Numbered from the stretch's first letter, positions 32,595-44,710 are shown. The stretch is DNA of 64,000 bases from Ursus arctos (GCF_023065955.2 NW_026622985.1:72777931-72841930), one strand, 5' to 3'. Program-made: numbers and translations. The notes: a model not told the origin generated them from the letters alone.

Positions 32595-33485
32595 ATGTTT
32601 ATCTTGTTTAAGGGTAAAATGAATCTGAAAGAAATACCTTAAATATTGATTAAGGTTTTTATTTTCTTCACCTAATTATCTTACTGGAGGTTCCTCTCAG
32701 ATCTGACAGTTTTGTCTGTAGTCTCTTCTGTCAACATAAAAGAAAAACCCAATCCATTTAGCTTAGCAAATATTAACTTCAAAATCAAAAAGGATTGTTC
32801 TATAGTTCAAATCTAGGTGTTCACTACTAAATTGTTAGTTTTCTTTATAAAATGTTTTAGATTTATCTAAATTTAAAGGATAATTTTTTAAAAGTTAGAA
32901 TAAAAAAATTTCTGTGCAAAATGAGACATTAGTTTAAGGATCCATTTTTGACAACTTCATTACCCTGGAGTGGCCTCAAACACGCACATCTATCTTATAC
33001 CCCTTGGTATACCTCTTTACCTGTCTAACTTACCCTCTTTCTGTTACACTCTCAAGTGGGACGCAGCTCTCTGGAGGTCCCCATAGTTTATATTTCCGCC
33101 AACAGTTATCCCTATAGGTGCTGCTAGATACAGACCCCCGTATTCCTTAACCACAGTGCCAAAGTGCAGATTTCTACTAAATGTAACCATAAAACTAAAC
33201 TCACTTTTAGGTAGATCTTCATGTGACCATCACTTTTAGAACCAAACAGCAATATACATGTTCTTACAAATATAAGGATGTGGGTTTTTTTAACAAGTAA
33301 AAGCATGTTTAATATTAGGATTATCTTTGAATAGCCAAAAAAGATTTGAATATCATTTTGGATGCACGTTAGGATCCAAGGCATTACCTCGGTAATGTTT
33401 AGTTTCCAAATGTAGACTTACAAACTCAATTCTAATAATGGCCTTTTATTATCCTTTTATCACTTAGACCCGAAGTGAATTATCA
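32595..33485. other. Unique AT-rich sequence
   Basis: An 86-codon minus-strand frame at 33124-33384 has no recognisable domain. Nothing else is seen. Confidence 0.4.
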
Positions 33486-33489
33486 GACA

Positions 33490-33589
33490 TTTAAAAGGCT
33501 CTCTACAGGGCAACTTGAGGACATTATGCTAAATGAAATAAGTCAGAGAAACACCAGTATCATGTGATCTCACTTTTTTGTGGTATTTA
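33490..33589 (+). mobile_element. L1MA/L1MB-type 3' region, left part
   Basis: gggcaacttgaggacattat then gctaaatgaaataagtcaga and atcatgtgatctcacttt follow the L1 region just after ORF2. The reading is broken at 33589 and resumes at about 34277 with tgtggaatttaaac. Confidence 0.75.
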
Positions 33590-33950
33590 TTTATTTATTT
33601 ACTTATTTATTTATTTTTTAAAGATCGATTTTATTTTTATTATTTTGAAAATGATTGGCTGAAAGGATTCAATATTGTATTTAGAGCAAATCAACTAATT
33701 AAAAATTTCGGAGTATAACAGATTATTTAATTATGATTTTTTTCCTCTTTAATCATTGATAATTAAATCATAATTAAAATATCAGTGAATCCAATAATAG
33801 ATGGGTTTTCAACCCAGCTCAACAAATGTTCAGCTAATTTTTTCCCTTAAGGAATGGATAAAGCAAGTAGCACTTCAATTATTGTGAAGAATTTTTGGTA
33901 ATTTTAAAACCATACTTATTTTCAGTGAAAACAACTTGATCAAAGAATCT
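33590..33950 (-). other. Probable 3'-transduced segment of the inserted L1
   Basis: About 330 bp of non-L1 sequence lies between the L1's own poly(A) (33950-33985, T-rich on the plus strand) and a second A-rich tail (the (TTTA)n at about 33590-33620). On the minus strand an AATAAA-like signal lies just before that second tail. The outer flanks share a near-identical 11-bp word. This is the expected structure of read-through transcription past an L1 into flanking DNA, followed by retrotransposition. Confidence 0.55.
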
Positions 33951-34276
33951 TTATTTATTTTTTTAATAATATTTTTTTATTGTATTATACTAGTCACCAT
34001 ACAGTACATCCCTGGTTTTTGATGTAAAGTTCGATCATTCATTAGTTGCGTATAACACCCAGTGCACCATGCAATATGTGCCCTCCTTACTACCCATCAC
34101 CAGCCTATCCCATTCCCCCACCCCCCTCCCCTCTGAAGCCCTCAGTTTGTTACTCAGAGTCCATAGTCTCTCATGCTTCATTCCCACTTCTGATTACCCC
34201 CCCTTTCTTTATCATATGGTTTCTCTCATCTATGGAACATAAGAACTAGGAAGATCGGTAGGAGAAGAAAGGGATA
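33950..34276 (-). mobile_element. 5'-truncated L1, 3'UTR only
   Basis: On the minus strand the sequence runs through aaaccatatgataaagaaag, a G-rich tract (plus strand ccccacccccctccc), tgcactgggtgttatacgca, gtactgtatggtgactagta and an A/T tail. It is a young carnivore-type L1 3'UTR. It lies in the older L1 between tgtggtattta (33579-33589) and tgtggaattta (34277-34287). No ORF survives. The small plus-strand frame at 34046 is antisense UTR. Confidence 0.85.
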
Positions 34277-34810
34277 TGTGGAATTTAAACAAACAAAAAC
34301 ACAAGCTCGTAGATACAGAGAACAGATTGGTGGTTGCCAAAGGCAGAGGGTGGGGGGTGGGCCGAATAGGTGAAGGCAGTCAAAAGATATAAACTTCGGG
34401 GACACCTGGATAGCTCAGTTGGTTAAGCCATCTGACTCTTGGTCTCAGCACAGGTCTTGAAGGTCTTGGTCTCAGGGTCATGAGTTTAAGGTCAGGGTTG
34501 GGCTCCATTCTGGGAGTGCAGCCCACTTAAAAAAAAAAAAAAAAAAGATACACTTCTAGTTATAAAATAAGTCATGGGGATGTAACGTATAGCATGGTGA
34601 CTATAGTTAATAATACTGTAGTGTATATTTGAAAGTTCCTATGAGAAAATGTAACAATTTCTTACCATAAGAAAAAAATCAGTAACTGTATGGTAAAGAA
34701 TATTAACTAGACTTATTGCGGTGATCATTTTGAAATATATACAATATGGAATCCTTGTTTTACACCTAAAATAATATAGTATATGTCAATTATACCTCAA
34801 TAAAAAATAA
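34277..34810 (+). mobile_element. L1MA/L1MB-type 3'UTR, right part
   Basis: Continues the element broken at 33589: tgtggaatttaaacaaacaa, agattggtggttgccaaagg, gatgtaacgtatagcatggt, gtgatcattttgaaatatat, gtatatgtcaattatacctc and terminal AATAAAAAATAATAAAA. It is itself interrupted by a SINE. Confidence 0.85.
34398..34545 (+). repeat. SINEC inside the old L1
   Basis: gacacctggatagctcagtt head, a partly duplicated middle (two ggtcttgg... words), and A-rich tail. Flanks agatataaacttc and agatacacttc are the duplication. Confidence 0.9.
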
Positions 34811-34814
34811 TAAA

Positions 34815-35385
34815 AGGCTTTCTGTAAGAGTAGCTTTTAAATGTAACTTGGCCATAGATTTTTAATGAATCATCAACTTGTTTTTTTATATCTCAAGTTA
34901 CAACTAGAATCTTTAGAGATATAATATCCTAAAAAATGATGAGGTACCCATCACCACCCATGGCCCAGCGATTCAGGGAGATCATCATTAAATATATTAG
35001 GTCCCCAATTGCTATAAACTAGAGATAAATTAGAACTCCAGAATCATTTTATTTTTAACATAATTTGATCCCAAAAGGGTAATCTTAATGAGAGCATCAT
35101 AATGGTTCTTAAGAAGATTCCAATTAATTTACATGTGAGCTGGAGGGGAATGAAATGAAACACTAAAATTAAGTTAAAAATAGAATTAATATAGCAAAAA
35201 TTGACATAGTAAAAGCGATTATACTTATATTTTCACCAGAAAAAAATAGTGGAAAACACCACATGATCTGTCAGTCGGTATGACTATGGGACACATTTTC
35301 AATAATCAGAAATATAAGCCAGAATAGTTTTAAAAATTAATATTTTTCAACAAATGTATTAGATAAAACTGGCTTAAAAGTAAAC
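34815..35385. other. Unique AT-rich sequence
   Basis: Nothing recognisable. Confidence 0.4.
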
Positions 35386-35403
35386 TCTTGAAATGATTAT
35401 TTT

Positions 35404-35590
35404 TTTAAGATTTTATTTATTTGAGAGAGAGAGAGAGCATGAGTGGAGTTGGGAGGAGAGTCAGAGGAAGAGGGAGAAAAAGACTCCCTGCTAGGCAGGG
35501 AGCCCAACACGGGGCTCAAACCCAGGACCCTGAGATCATGACCTGAGCCCAAGGCAGATGCTTAACCGACTGAGCCACCCCACATCCCCT
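35404..35590 (-). repeat. SINEC, long form
   Basis: Minus-strand copy with (GA)n next to the tail. Flanks gaaatgattattt and taaatgattactt are the duplication. Confidence 0.94.
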
Positions 35591-35603
35591 CTAAATGATT
35601 ACT

Positions 35604-38440
35604 TTAGAGAAAATTTTCCTTGACTCTTTAAGACCTCTCCTATACCTCAAAGTGAAATGCATTTAATATTGAACTATTTTGTTTGGTAATATCTCCATAA
35701 CTCTAAAGAATATGAATATACTGCTGTATCTTGTTTAATCAATTTAAATGTTACCTAACAGATTCTTATTGTAAGATTTTATTGCTTTTTGGCTCACTTA
35801 TCCCTTCTGTTTTCCTCTCAATGTAAGTATACCTTAGTTTTTCTTAAAAACATTGTATTCCTGTGATGACTTTTCAGATATTGTTTACTGTGAACGAGGA
35901 AATGTATTCTGATTATGTTTCCTTCTTCTACATTGATTTTGTTACTGGAGTTAAAAATTAACAACCCCCACCCTGCTTTGATTTGGTTTTCTTTGAACTT
36001 AGGAATAAGTCACTCCAAACACTCCAAAAGCTCTGTAAAATGCCTCATTATAAAATTTTCCATATGGCCACAGCTTTCAACTCATTTTCAAGCATATTTT
36101 ATTTTGCTGAACACATGTCTAATGGAGACATCTGACTTCCTACTAAAATATGACCTTGTGCACTCTAGTCCTACCGCACAGCCATCACATGGAGACTTCC
36201 TTTTTACTATGATCTCGGGATTTTTTTCACTCTCTACTGTGTTGAGTCTCCTGTCCTGGATCACAGCACTTCTGTGTTGGTTCATTTTCTTGCTTTGACA
36301 GGAATCATCCTCAGATAGCTTCCTTTAAAAAGGTACAGGGCGACTCAAATGTCCTATACTTTGAAAGTCTAAAGTACTTTTATTTTCTGATATGTGTTAG
36401 ATAATCTAATGGATAAAGAATTTTAGGTTGTAAATAGGTTTTTCCTCAAAATTTGAAAAACATTGCTGAAAATTCTTCCTGTTTCTCCTGCTATATTCGA
36501 AAATCTAATATTCTGATTTATCATCATTTTTATTTGACTCTGTTCTTTAAAATATTTTAGTGTTTCAACTGTCCCTTATTCACCTCATTAGTGAGGGAGG
36601 AACTCATGTGCTGTGGTTACAGGGATGTCTGAACATGTGACCCCTGACAGTGAGCAGAGATTAACAGCATTTTTATTAGGTACATATACTTACAGTCCAG
36701 GGGAGGAGGTTACTTCAGGCCCACAGGGGATGCATTCTGGAACAGAGTGAAGGACAAGAAGTTGTAGGAGGCAGGTTTTTTTAGTAGCAAGAGGTTAGGG
36801 TACCCTTTATTCCAGTGGAAGGATGTGATTGCCTTGTTTGAATAATATCATGGGCTGAAATAACCCATGAACTGAAACCCACTGCTCCAGAATAAGCAGA
36901 ACTGTCCCTGATCCCTTTGCTAAGGAGGGTGTTTGGGTAGAGAACCTTATCTGCAGCAGCAGAGTGGGGGTGAGGAGGGACTTGCACGTTTGGCCATTAG
37001 AAGCAATCCCAATTCTACCAAATGACAGGGAAGCAAATGATACTAATTTTAGGACTTGTATACCATGGTGGGACCTTCCCCTTACTTCCTGTGTCCTATA
37101 TGTTCATGATAATATGCTTTAAATAAGGGGCTATTTTTCATTCTCTGTGCTGAGCATTTTTTGGACCCCATCACTCTGGAATTCCGAGCCCCTATTTCTG
37201 AGTTTGTTTGTTTTAATGATTGCTTTCAAAAGTTCCTTTCCTTCAGTTTCACTTTTCTCCTTTTGTTGGAATTCTGTTAGCCAGATTTTGGATTACTTCA
37301 ATTTCTTTACCAATTTTCTTTCCTATTTTCTCTTACTGAAAACCATCATCTTTTTCTTTTCCCTGAGAGATAAGATTTGACTTTTTTTCCAATCATTTTA
37401 CTATTTTACAGCTATTTAAAATTTCCAAGGTTTCTTTTCTTTTTCTCTGAATGATTATAAAGTATTGTTTAATGCTGCTGTATCTTCTCCAATATCTCTG
37501 AAGATATTACTAATATATTTTCTCCTTCCATCATTGTCACCATTTCCTTTTTCCTATTTGCTTGTTTTGTCTATATCATTCATCCTTACATGTTGGCAGC
37601 CCATTTATATTTACAAATGAGGCACTAAAAATTGATTGGAAGCTCTGTGTGCATTCAATTTACTGTAAGGCAGTCAGATCTCCTGCCTGCATGGTATAAA
37701 TCTGGCTGCTGTTTTTCTGGATCTGCTTAGGAAAAAGGGTGGGTAGTCAGAGACTGACCTAATGCAAAAAGTAAACTTCCACATTTTGCGCCTGTATCAG
37801 ATATAGGACTTGGGGAACAAATATAGACTGCTTTTTTTTTTTTTTAATAAGCCCCTGATACAGCGGTTCCTGAAGCTTTCCAAAGGTTATGCTAGGTTTT
37901 TCTCCTCCACCCCAACTTGAAGGCAATGAGGAATGACTTCTTCCTCTTGAGTCATTTATTACATCTTCCTCTGCCTCATGTATTTAGATACTATGTGTCA
38001 GCTATGCAGATTTATCATATTTTGTGGTTGTACAGACTTAGGGTATTTTTTTTTTTTGCTTTGTTTTGGTTTGTTTCTTACTATTAAAGGAAATATTTTT
38101 AAGGTTAAGATCTAGGGCCCTTAAGTTAAAAAATACCCCCCCCTTTTTTTTTAATCCTAAGGCTGTTTCTCCCTTTAAACCCTCTGGAGATCACTTCCTA
38201 AATACCTACAAAGAAAAAGGAAAAATAATAATCTAGACCTCATAGATATGTTCTGGGAGTTAAATCTGAAAAGCTTTAAAAATACCGACACAGTGGTTAG
38301 CACATAATGTTATTTCCATCTTCATTATCAGCAATATTATCTGAATCATGTTCATCATCAGTCCAAGTATCTTTCTCTTTCAGCCTGACTTCTTTATTTT
38401 GCTTACCCTCTTTCATTTAAATGTAGGCTTTCTAAACGGT
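35604..38440. other. Mostly unique sequence; possible LTR-like part
   Basis: A 127-codon plus-strand frame at 35915-36298 matches no family I know. At about 36640-37000 a GC-richer segment (tctggaacagagtgaaggac, then cactgctccagaataagcag) has the look of an old LTR, but I cannot name one. T homopolymers lie at 37831-37845 and 38046-38060. Confidence 0.35.
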
Positions 38441-38447
38441 AACATCT

Positions 38448-38668
38448 TTGAATTTTGTTTGTTTGTTTGTTTAAGAGAGAGGAAGCACACACACTCAAGC
38501 TGGGGGGGGGGAGGGAGAAAGGGCAGAGGGAGAGAGAGACAGAGAGAGAATCTTAAGCAGGTTCCACGCCCCAGCAGGGAGCCTGATGTGGGGCTCAACC
38601 TCAGGACCTTCAGATCATGAGCCAAAATCAAGAGTTGGACATTTAACCAACTGAGCCACCAGGTGCCC
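38448..38668 (-). repeat. SINEC, long form
   Basis: Minus-strand copy with a (GTTT)n tail end and a G-rich interruption (ctgggggggggg on the plus strand). Flanks ttgaattttg and ctgaattcct may be a diverged duplication. Confidence 0.93.
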
Positions 38669-38679
38669 TGAATTCCTTT

Positions 38680-39042
38680 TTTATAGTTTCTACCCTATGA
38701 GTAGCGTTTCCTTCCATTGTTTTAATCATTTCTGTCATATAGATTATCAACAAAACTTCACCTGTAGAAATTACCTCTTTCTAGAAATCCTGCTCCACGA
38801 TTGTGACTTTATCCTACCTACCTTCACCCCAGTCTTTCATGTATAGTTGGAATTTAGCGTGTTCTCAAACACTGTTGACCCTACTGTTTTTAAACATCTT
38901 TCTCTTAATTTGTATTTTGATGACTGGTTTTCCGTTCTTTTAAGTCCTCCAGATTAAAACCTTGGAATCAAACCTTTGATTTCCTTTTTTTAATCTTAAA
39001 TTTCATTATTTTTATTTATTACCACTTCCCTGCCCTATTTCA
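38680..39042. other. Unique sequence
   Basis: Nothing recognisable. Confidence 0.4.
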
Positions 39043-39055
39043 TGCCTTAATTTCT

Positions 39056-39756
39056 TTTTTTCCCCTCAAGCGTTTTTTTAAATTCCGGTTAACATACGGT
39101 GAAATACTAGTTTGAGGTGTAGAATGTAGTGATTCATCACTTACATACAACACCCAGTGCTCATCACAAGGGCGCTCCTTAATCCCCATCACCTATTTAA
39201 CACAACTCCCCTCACCCACCTTCCCTCTGGTTACCATTAGTTGGTTCTCTGTAGTTAAGAGTCTGTCTTAGTTTTCTTTCCCCCCCGCCTTGCCCACCCC
39301 AGGTTCATTTGTTGTCTTTCCTAAGTTCCACATATGAGTGAAATCATATGGTATTTGTCTTTCTCTATTCCACTTAGCATAATACTCTCTAGCTCCATTC
39401 ACATCATTGCAAATGGCAAGATTTCATTCTTTCTGATAGCTGAGTAATATTCCATTGTATATATATGTACCATATCTTCTTTACCTATTCATCAGTCAAT
39501 GGACATTTAGGTTATTTTCATAATTTGGATCTTGTTGATAATGCTGCTATAAACATTGGAGTTCATGTATCCCTTCAAATTAGTATTTGAATTTGAATTA
39601 GTATTAGTGTAACCTTTAGGTAAATAGTTGTGTAATTGCTGGATGGTAGGGTAATTCTATTTTTAACTTTCTGAGGAAACTTCATACTGTTTTCCAGAGT
39701 GTCTGTGCCAGTGCGCATTAGACCAACAGTGTAAGAGGGTTCTCCTTTCGCCATCG
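39056..39756 (-). mobile_element. 5'-truncated L1 (3' end of ORF2 plus 3'UTR)
   Basis: Plus-strand words aacacccagtgctcatcaca, gttccacatatgagtgaaat, tccattgtatatatatgtac and aatgctgctataaacattgg are the complement of the L1 ORF2 end and 3'UTR. A perfect 13-bp duplication tgccttaatttct flanks it (39043-39055, 39757-39769). The T run at 39056 is its poly(A). It has no intact frame. Confidence 0.93.
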
Positions 39757-39769
39757 TGCCTTAATTTCT

Positions 39770-40572
39770 AGTTGCTTAGAGAATTATAGTGGTCTTCAGA
39801 CAAGTTTAATCATTTCTATACAATTTATTCTTTCAATCATTGGAAAACATTTTTTGCTTCTCTTTTAGGTGTCAAACACTATACCAAACTCTGTAATTAA
39901 GTGCATTTGAGGTGCCGTACAAGGTGTATATATATTATGTAGAGCCTCCATTTTCTTGCATGGGAGGATTATTCTTTAATCCGAATAAAAGTCTTTGTAA
40001 GATAAATGAATTAGGAAAGTGGTTCACACAATTCATTCTAGATACAATGAGTGTGTTAAACTTCCTTCTTCATTTCTTTATCCAAAACGTTTTAGTTTCT
40101 TCATTACGTATCAAGTACAATCTAGCACATTCAAGCTATTAGCAATATGACCCAACCAAACTTTTCAGCTTTCTATTCCAGTACCCTCTTTTGATGCTTA
40201 AACTGGATTGTTCACAGTTTCTTCATACACTAACCTCATTTATTTTGCACACTTTCTAATTTTTTCATTTGGGGTATCCATCTCAAGCTTTCTCTTCTGA
40301 CATTTCTGCTTGTTAAACCCTGTTCACTTCCTTCATGAAGCATTTTCTGATATATTCATATGTATTACCTCTTTTTCCTCTCACTTTCCCTACTGTATAT
40401 TTTAATGTTTTTTGTAGTATTAATGGTATTCAGCTTTTTTTATTATACCTGTACTAGATTATAAACTCCTTGGGAATATTCCCTATTTTTTATCATATGT
40501 GTATTTCATAATACATAAGTGCTGTACTTTCTAGGCATTCAAATATTTATTGATTTACATTTGATTTTTTAA
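39770..40572. other. Unique sequence
   Basis: A 76-codon frame at 39912-40142 is not recognised. Confidence 0.4.
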
Positions 40573-40590
40573 TGCAAGTTAATTTTTTTC

Positions 40591-40779
40591 TAAGATTTTA
40601 TTTATTTATTCAACAGAGAGAGAGACAGCCAGCGAGAGAGGGAACACAAGCAGGGGGAGTGGGAGAGGAAGAAGCAGGCTCCTAGCGGAGGAGCCTGATG
40701 TGGGACTCGATCCTAGAACTCCAGGATCACGCCCTGAGCCGAAGGCAGACGCTTAACCGCTGTGCCACCCAGGCGCCCC
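40591..40779 (-). repeat. SINEC, young bear-like copy
   Basis: Complete minus-strand copy whose plus strand reads gacagccagcgagagaggga and ends ccacccaggcgcccct. The 18-bp duplication tgcaagttaatttttttc recurs at 40780-40798 with only one extra T. Low decay makes this one of the youngest copies. Confidence 0.97.
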
Positions 40780-40798
40780 TGCAAGTTAATTTTTTTTC

Positions 40799-41285
40799 AA
40801 AAACAAAAACTTTGCTGGAAGTTTTCATTTTCATAAATATTGTGTCTTCAGCAATTATTCTCTTAATTTGTATTTTGATACCTAATTTTTTTTTCCAAAG
40901 TAAGGGTATTTTAAGATAACAATGAAGCCTCCAGTGCAAGTATCATTACTGAGTTTCTTCAGAGGTAGAAATCATGATAAGATGTTTGCTACATAAATTT
41001 CAACTTAAACTGAATCGCCAGGATGCAGAAAAAGAATACAAACTGTTTTCAAGGCTAAGAAGGACTGCAGATTTTCAAGCTTCTTAGAATTCATATCTCT
41101 AAAAAAAAAAAAAAAATATGCTCTGTGAATCCACTGGTTTTGTCCTCTTAAGCATATTAAATAAGTAACGTAATTCATGGTTTGGTGTATGTGTGCATGT
41201 GTGTACAACTCATGTACACACTATGACTTTAAAAAATCCCACATAATACAATACAGAGTTGATATTATATTAATACAGAGTTTAC
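40799..41285. other. Unique sequence
   Basis: Only short chance frames and an A homopolymer at 41101-41116. Confidence 0.4.
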
Positions 41286-41306
41286 TAGGAAATACTATAA
41301 TTTTAA

Positions 41307-41481
41307 AATTTATTTATTTTTAGAGAGGGGGGAGGGACAGAGAGAGAGGGAGAGAGAAATCTCAAGCAGGCTCCATGCCCAGCCACGCCTAACTTGGGGC
41401 TCAATCTCCTGACCTTGAGATCATGACCTGAGCCAAAATCAAAAGTCAGACACTTAACCAATTAAGCCACCCAGGCACCCC
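41307..41481 (-). repeat. SINEC
   Basis: Minus-strand copy. Flanks aggaaatactataatttt and tagaaatactgcatttt are a diverged duplication. Confidence 0.93.
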
Positions 41482-41692
41482 TAGAAATACTGCATTTTTT
41501 ATAGTCCTTTCTGAATAACACAGTTACATAGCTAATAATTACAAGAAATATTTAAACATATCATAAGCTATTCAATTTGAAGCCATTCATAGAATATTTA
41601 CATTTATATATAGTTCTTTCCAAGGTTCTATACTTTCTCATTTTAACAAGATACAAAATGTAATTCTTTTTTTAACTGTTATGGACTTTTTT

Positions 41693-41863
41693 TCAAAAAA
41701 GATTTTATTTATTTATTTGAGAGAGGGTGCGAGAGCATGAGTGGGGGGCCAGGGGCAGAGGGAGAGGAAGAAGCAGGCTCCCTGCTGAGCAGGAAGCTTG
41801 ATCCCAGGATCATGACCTGAACTGAAGGTAGCTGCTTAACCAACTGAGCCACCCAGACGCCTC
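41693..41863 (-). repeat. SINEC with internal deletion
   Basis: Minus-strand copy lacking part of the region between the head and the CT-rich middle (plus strand goes gaagcttgatcccaggatca). No clear duplication. Confidence 0.9.
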
Positions 41864-41864
41864 A

Positions 41865-44230
41865 CAAAGTGTTATTGATGTTCTTAATTATTATATTTAT
41901 TTGTCATATTTATTACATTTATTATTACTTAGTATTTTGTTATGCCTTGGTCTATTTCTAACAGATGTTATTGTGTAAGTCGTGGGTACAAATATGTCAG
42001 TTTCAGTGTTTCTTGTGGAAAAGCTATCCAAGTTCATGTAGGATGGCTTGAGTGAGACCTCAAGATCCTTCAAAAGAAGGGAATGAACCCATAGTATTTT
42101 CTTCCAGTTAGCACCTCTCCTGTGATTAGATTTATGTCATTCCATTTCCAACTTAATAGCTATTTTGATCATAAGAATGGAGGGATATTGTGTCTTTTTC
42201 AGTCCCCATTACAATTTCCGTGATGAGAATATAGTATGGAAATGTTAATGTTTTATATGTTTCTGACAGTAGTAATGTACAATTCTATTTTGACCTTTCC
42301 AATATGATACAGATCGATTGGTTGGGCACTTTATTTCTTCCTTTGTCTACTACTGTAATAGTCTATTAAGAAAAAGGGCAAAATGATCAATCAATCAGAC
42401 TTTCCAAGGTGTTGGATAATAGTCCTCCGATTTTACCTAGTTAAGATAGACATATGTTCATTGTTTAAATACATCCATAAATATATTCATGCCAGCATAG
42501 GTGTTCTATTATTTCGAATGTACCATTATGTATTATTTCGAATGTACCATTATGAATTATACTTTTATTTAATATCTAATCTCATCCTTTCCATTGCCAG
42601 TTATGGATTGCAGAAAAAAAAAATAAAGTAGTGGCTTTTAGCTTCTAGCTTTTAGAAATTTGGGTGCTTTGTTTGACAAAGTGCAATGATTTCTCTAGGT
42701 ATATTAGACAAAGTAGCAAGGTCCCTCAGTGTTATTTCAAAATAATAAAAGGTCTTGAGGTTTGTGCACACACATGCAAAGTAACTGAACTGAATGAGTA
42801 TTCTCAAATTGTTTATGATAACACTGACAAGAAGAAAAGAACAATTCAAGTCTCATTCAAAGAGTAAACCCATTACTGTATAGTTTAAACTGATGTGTTC
42901 TTATTTGTTTCATACAAAGGCATCTCTGTTCTGAAAACCAAACGTTTTACTCTAAAAACTCTGTAAGGAATATCAAAATCACTATATTACAAGTGGGTGA
43001 GAGGTCTAATAAGTAGTGTCCTGGATCTGGCTTACTCCTAAGGAAATCAATTAATAGCAATACAGTGATTAACAGCACTGTAGGCCTGGTTCCCAGAGTC
43101 AATAATTTCCATTTTCACCACTGCAGGGATATCATAAAAGAAATGCAGTATGTTATCTTGAAGTTAAAATTAGTGTTTTTGCCACCTACTTGGCAGTCTT
43201 CAAAGCACTGCAGATTATTGAGGGTCATTGCTTATGAAGTCCAGGTGACTGTTATACTCTTGATTTCCAGGAGGACATATTATTTGAATACTTGGAACAA
43301 AAAGTGTAGTGTACACTTCTTTCCAAAGTGAAATGAAAAATGTAATACAATCTTAAAATTTTTGGACGCCTTAGCATGGTTTGAGATACTCTAAACCAAA
43401 AGAACTGAAATTGCTTATCTTGTCCCCTGGTAATCTTTGATGTCCCCTCAATTTTTCCAATACAAAGTGTATTCCAATATTCCATTAGAGAAAGGAGAAA
43501 GAAAGGAGAAAAGGAGTTACAAGCTAACACTCATGTTTATATGGAGATAAAGGGTATAATTAAGCACTTAAGATGCATATCTGTAACCCTGGAGTCATTT
43601 CTTTCTGAATTATCCCAAGGAGAAATCTAGGAGTCATCTTGATTACTTTGTCTACAACACCATTTATATCGAATGGATATTCAGGGAAGGCTGTACATGC
43701 CCTTCTTACCATTTCTACAACCACCCTTTCCTTTTCATTCAGCAAATATTTGTCCAGTTCCCAATTTGTGACAGGCACTCTGTTTTGAATTTCACGTGGA
43801 TTTTTGCAACTATTTATGTTGCTCATGCCTCCAGCTTAGCTTCATCCATGCCATTCACTATTATGGCCTTTAGATCATTTCAGTGTCTCCAGATACAAGT
43901 TTTAAAGGGCTTCACATATCTTTTAAGGTTTGGATCCATAAGCATTAATGTCATCACATATTCCATAAATAATTGTCCAGTAACTCTTTCACCAACAGAA
44001 TCTCATCTTTCTTGCCTAGAGGATATTCAAAATTACTTAACAACTCAGAAACACAGTACATTCCAGACTAAACTACATTGTTTGCATAAACTGATCTTTA
44101 AGGCTGGACTGCTTTAATTTTACTTGCTAATTGGCTAATTTCTTTCTACTCAAACTCTTTAACCTACCAATTTAGATTGTATAGCCCTACTATGCACCTT
44201 GTAACAATTTGTGCTTCCCTTTATTTTTGG
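41865..44230. other. Mostly unique sequence; possible ancient repeat near 43.6 kb
   Basis: Frames at 42383-42631, 43065-43331, 43560-43826 and 43785-44117 (up to 110 codons) show no recognised domain and overlap on both strands. The segment at about 43600-43830 (aatctaggagtcatcttgat, ccatttctacaaccaccctt) resembles an old interspersed repeat. Confidence 0.4.
42507..42554. repeat. Exact 24-bp tandem duplication
   Basis: Two identical copies of a 24-bp unit beginning tattatttcgaatgtacc stand head to tail. The unit is divisible by three, so a frame through it repeats FRMYHY. Confidence 0.97.
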
Positions 44231-44234
44231 ATTT

Positions 44235-44565
44235 GCATTTCAGTTTTAAGTAAAACTTTTAGTTTGAGATCATTGTAGATTCACATGCAGTGGAAAGAGA
44301 TAATACAGAGATCCTGCATGCCCTTTATCCAGTATCCCCCTATAGCAGATACCTCACAAAAGCACAGTATCACAACGAGGATATTGACATTGATCTAATC
44401 TACTGATCTTACTCAGATCTACTCAGACATTTGTGTATTGTGTGCATGTGTGTGTATGTATTTAGTTTTATATAATTTTAACACAAGTATGTTTGTGTAA
44501 CACCACCAAAGTAAAAAATGGAACAATTCTATCACAGCAAGGCTTTCTCACTTTGACCTTTACTG
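44235..44565 (-). mobile_element. L1M 3' end
   Basis: On the minus strand the sequence ends ctgcatgtgaatctacaatg then atctcaaac and A/T-rich DNA, after gatcaatgtcaatatcctcg. This matches the 3'UTR of L1MB-like elements. Confidence 0.7.
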
Positions 44566-44659
44566 TGCTTGATTTTCCCTATATAATGAACTCTATGAGT
44601 TTATTTGGCCTATTGGTAAGTTTAATAGATATTGGAAAGTAAATTTTCTGATTATATAC

Positions 44660-44710
44660 GTGTGTGTGTGTGTGTGTGTGTGTCTATGTGGATGGATAGA
44701 TGGATAGACA
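44660..44710. repeat. (TG)n with (GGATA)-like tail
   Basis: About 11 TG units followed by gtggatggatagatggatag. Confidence 0.9.

Noticed and set aside
34046..34249. Proline-rich open frame
   Set aside because: It is antisense to the L1 3'UTR G-rich tract.
35915..36298. 127-codon open frame
   Set aside because: No known domain. Hydrophobic and Ser/Leu-rich as expected from T-rich noncoding DNA.
43785..44117. 110-codon frame overlapping another frame on the opposite strand
   Set aside because: No recognised motif; the area shows traces of an old interspersed repeat.
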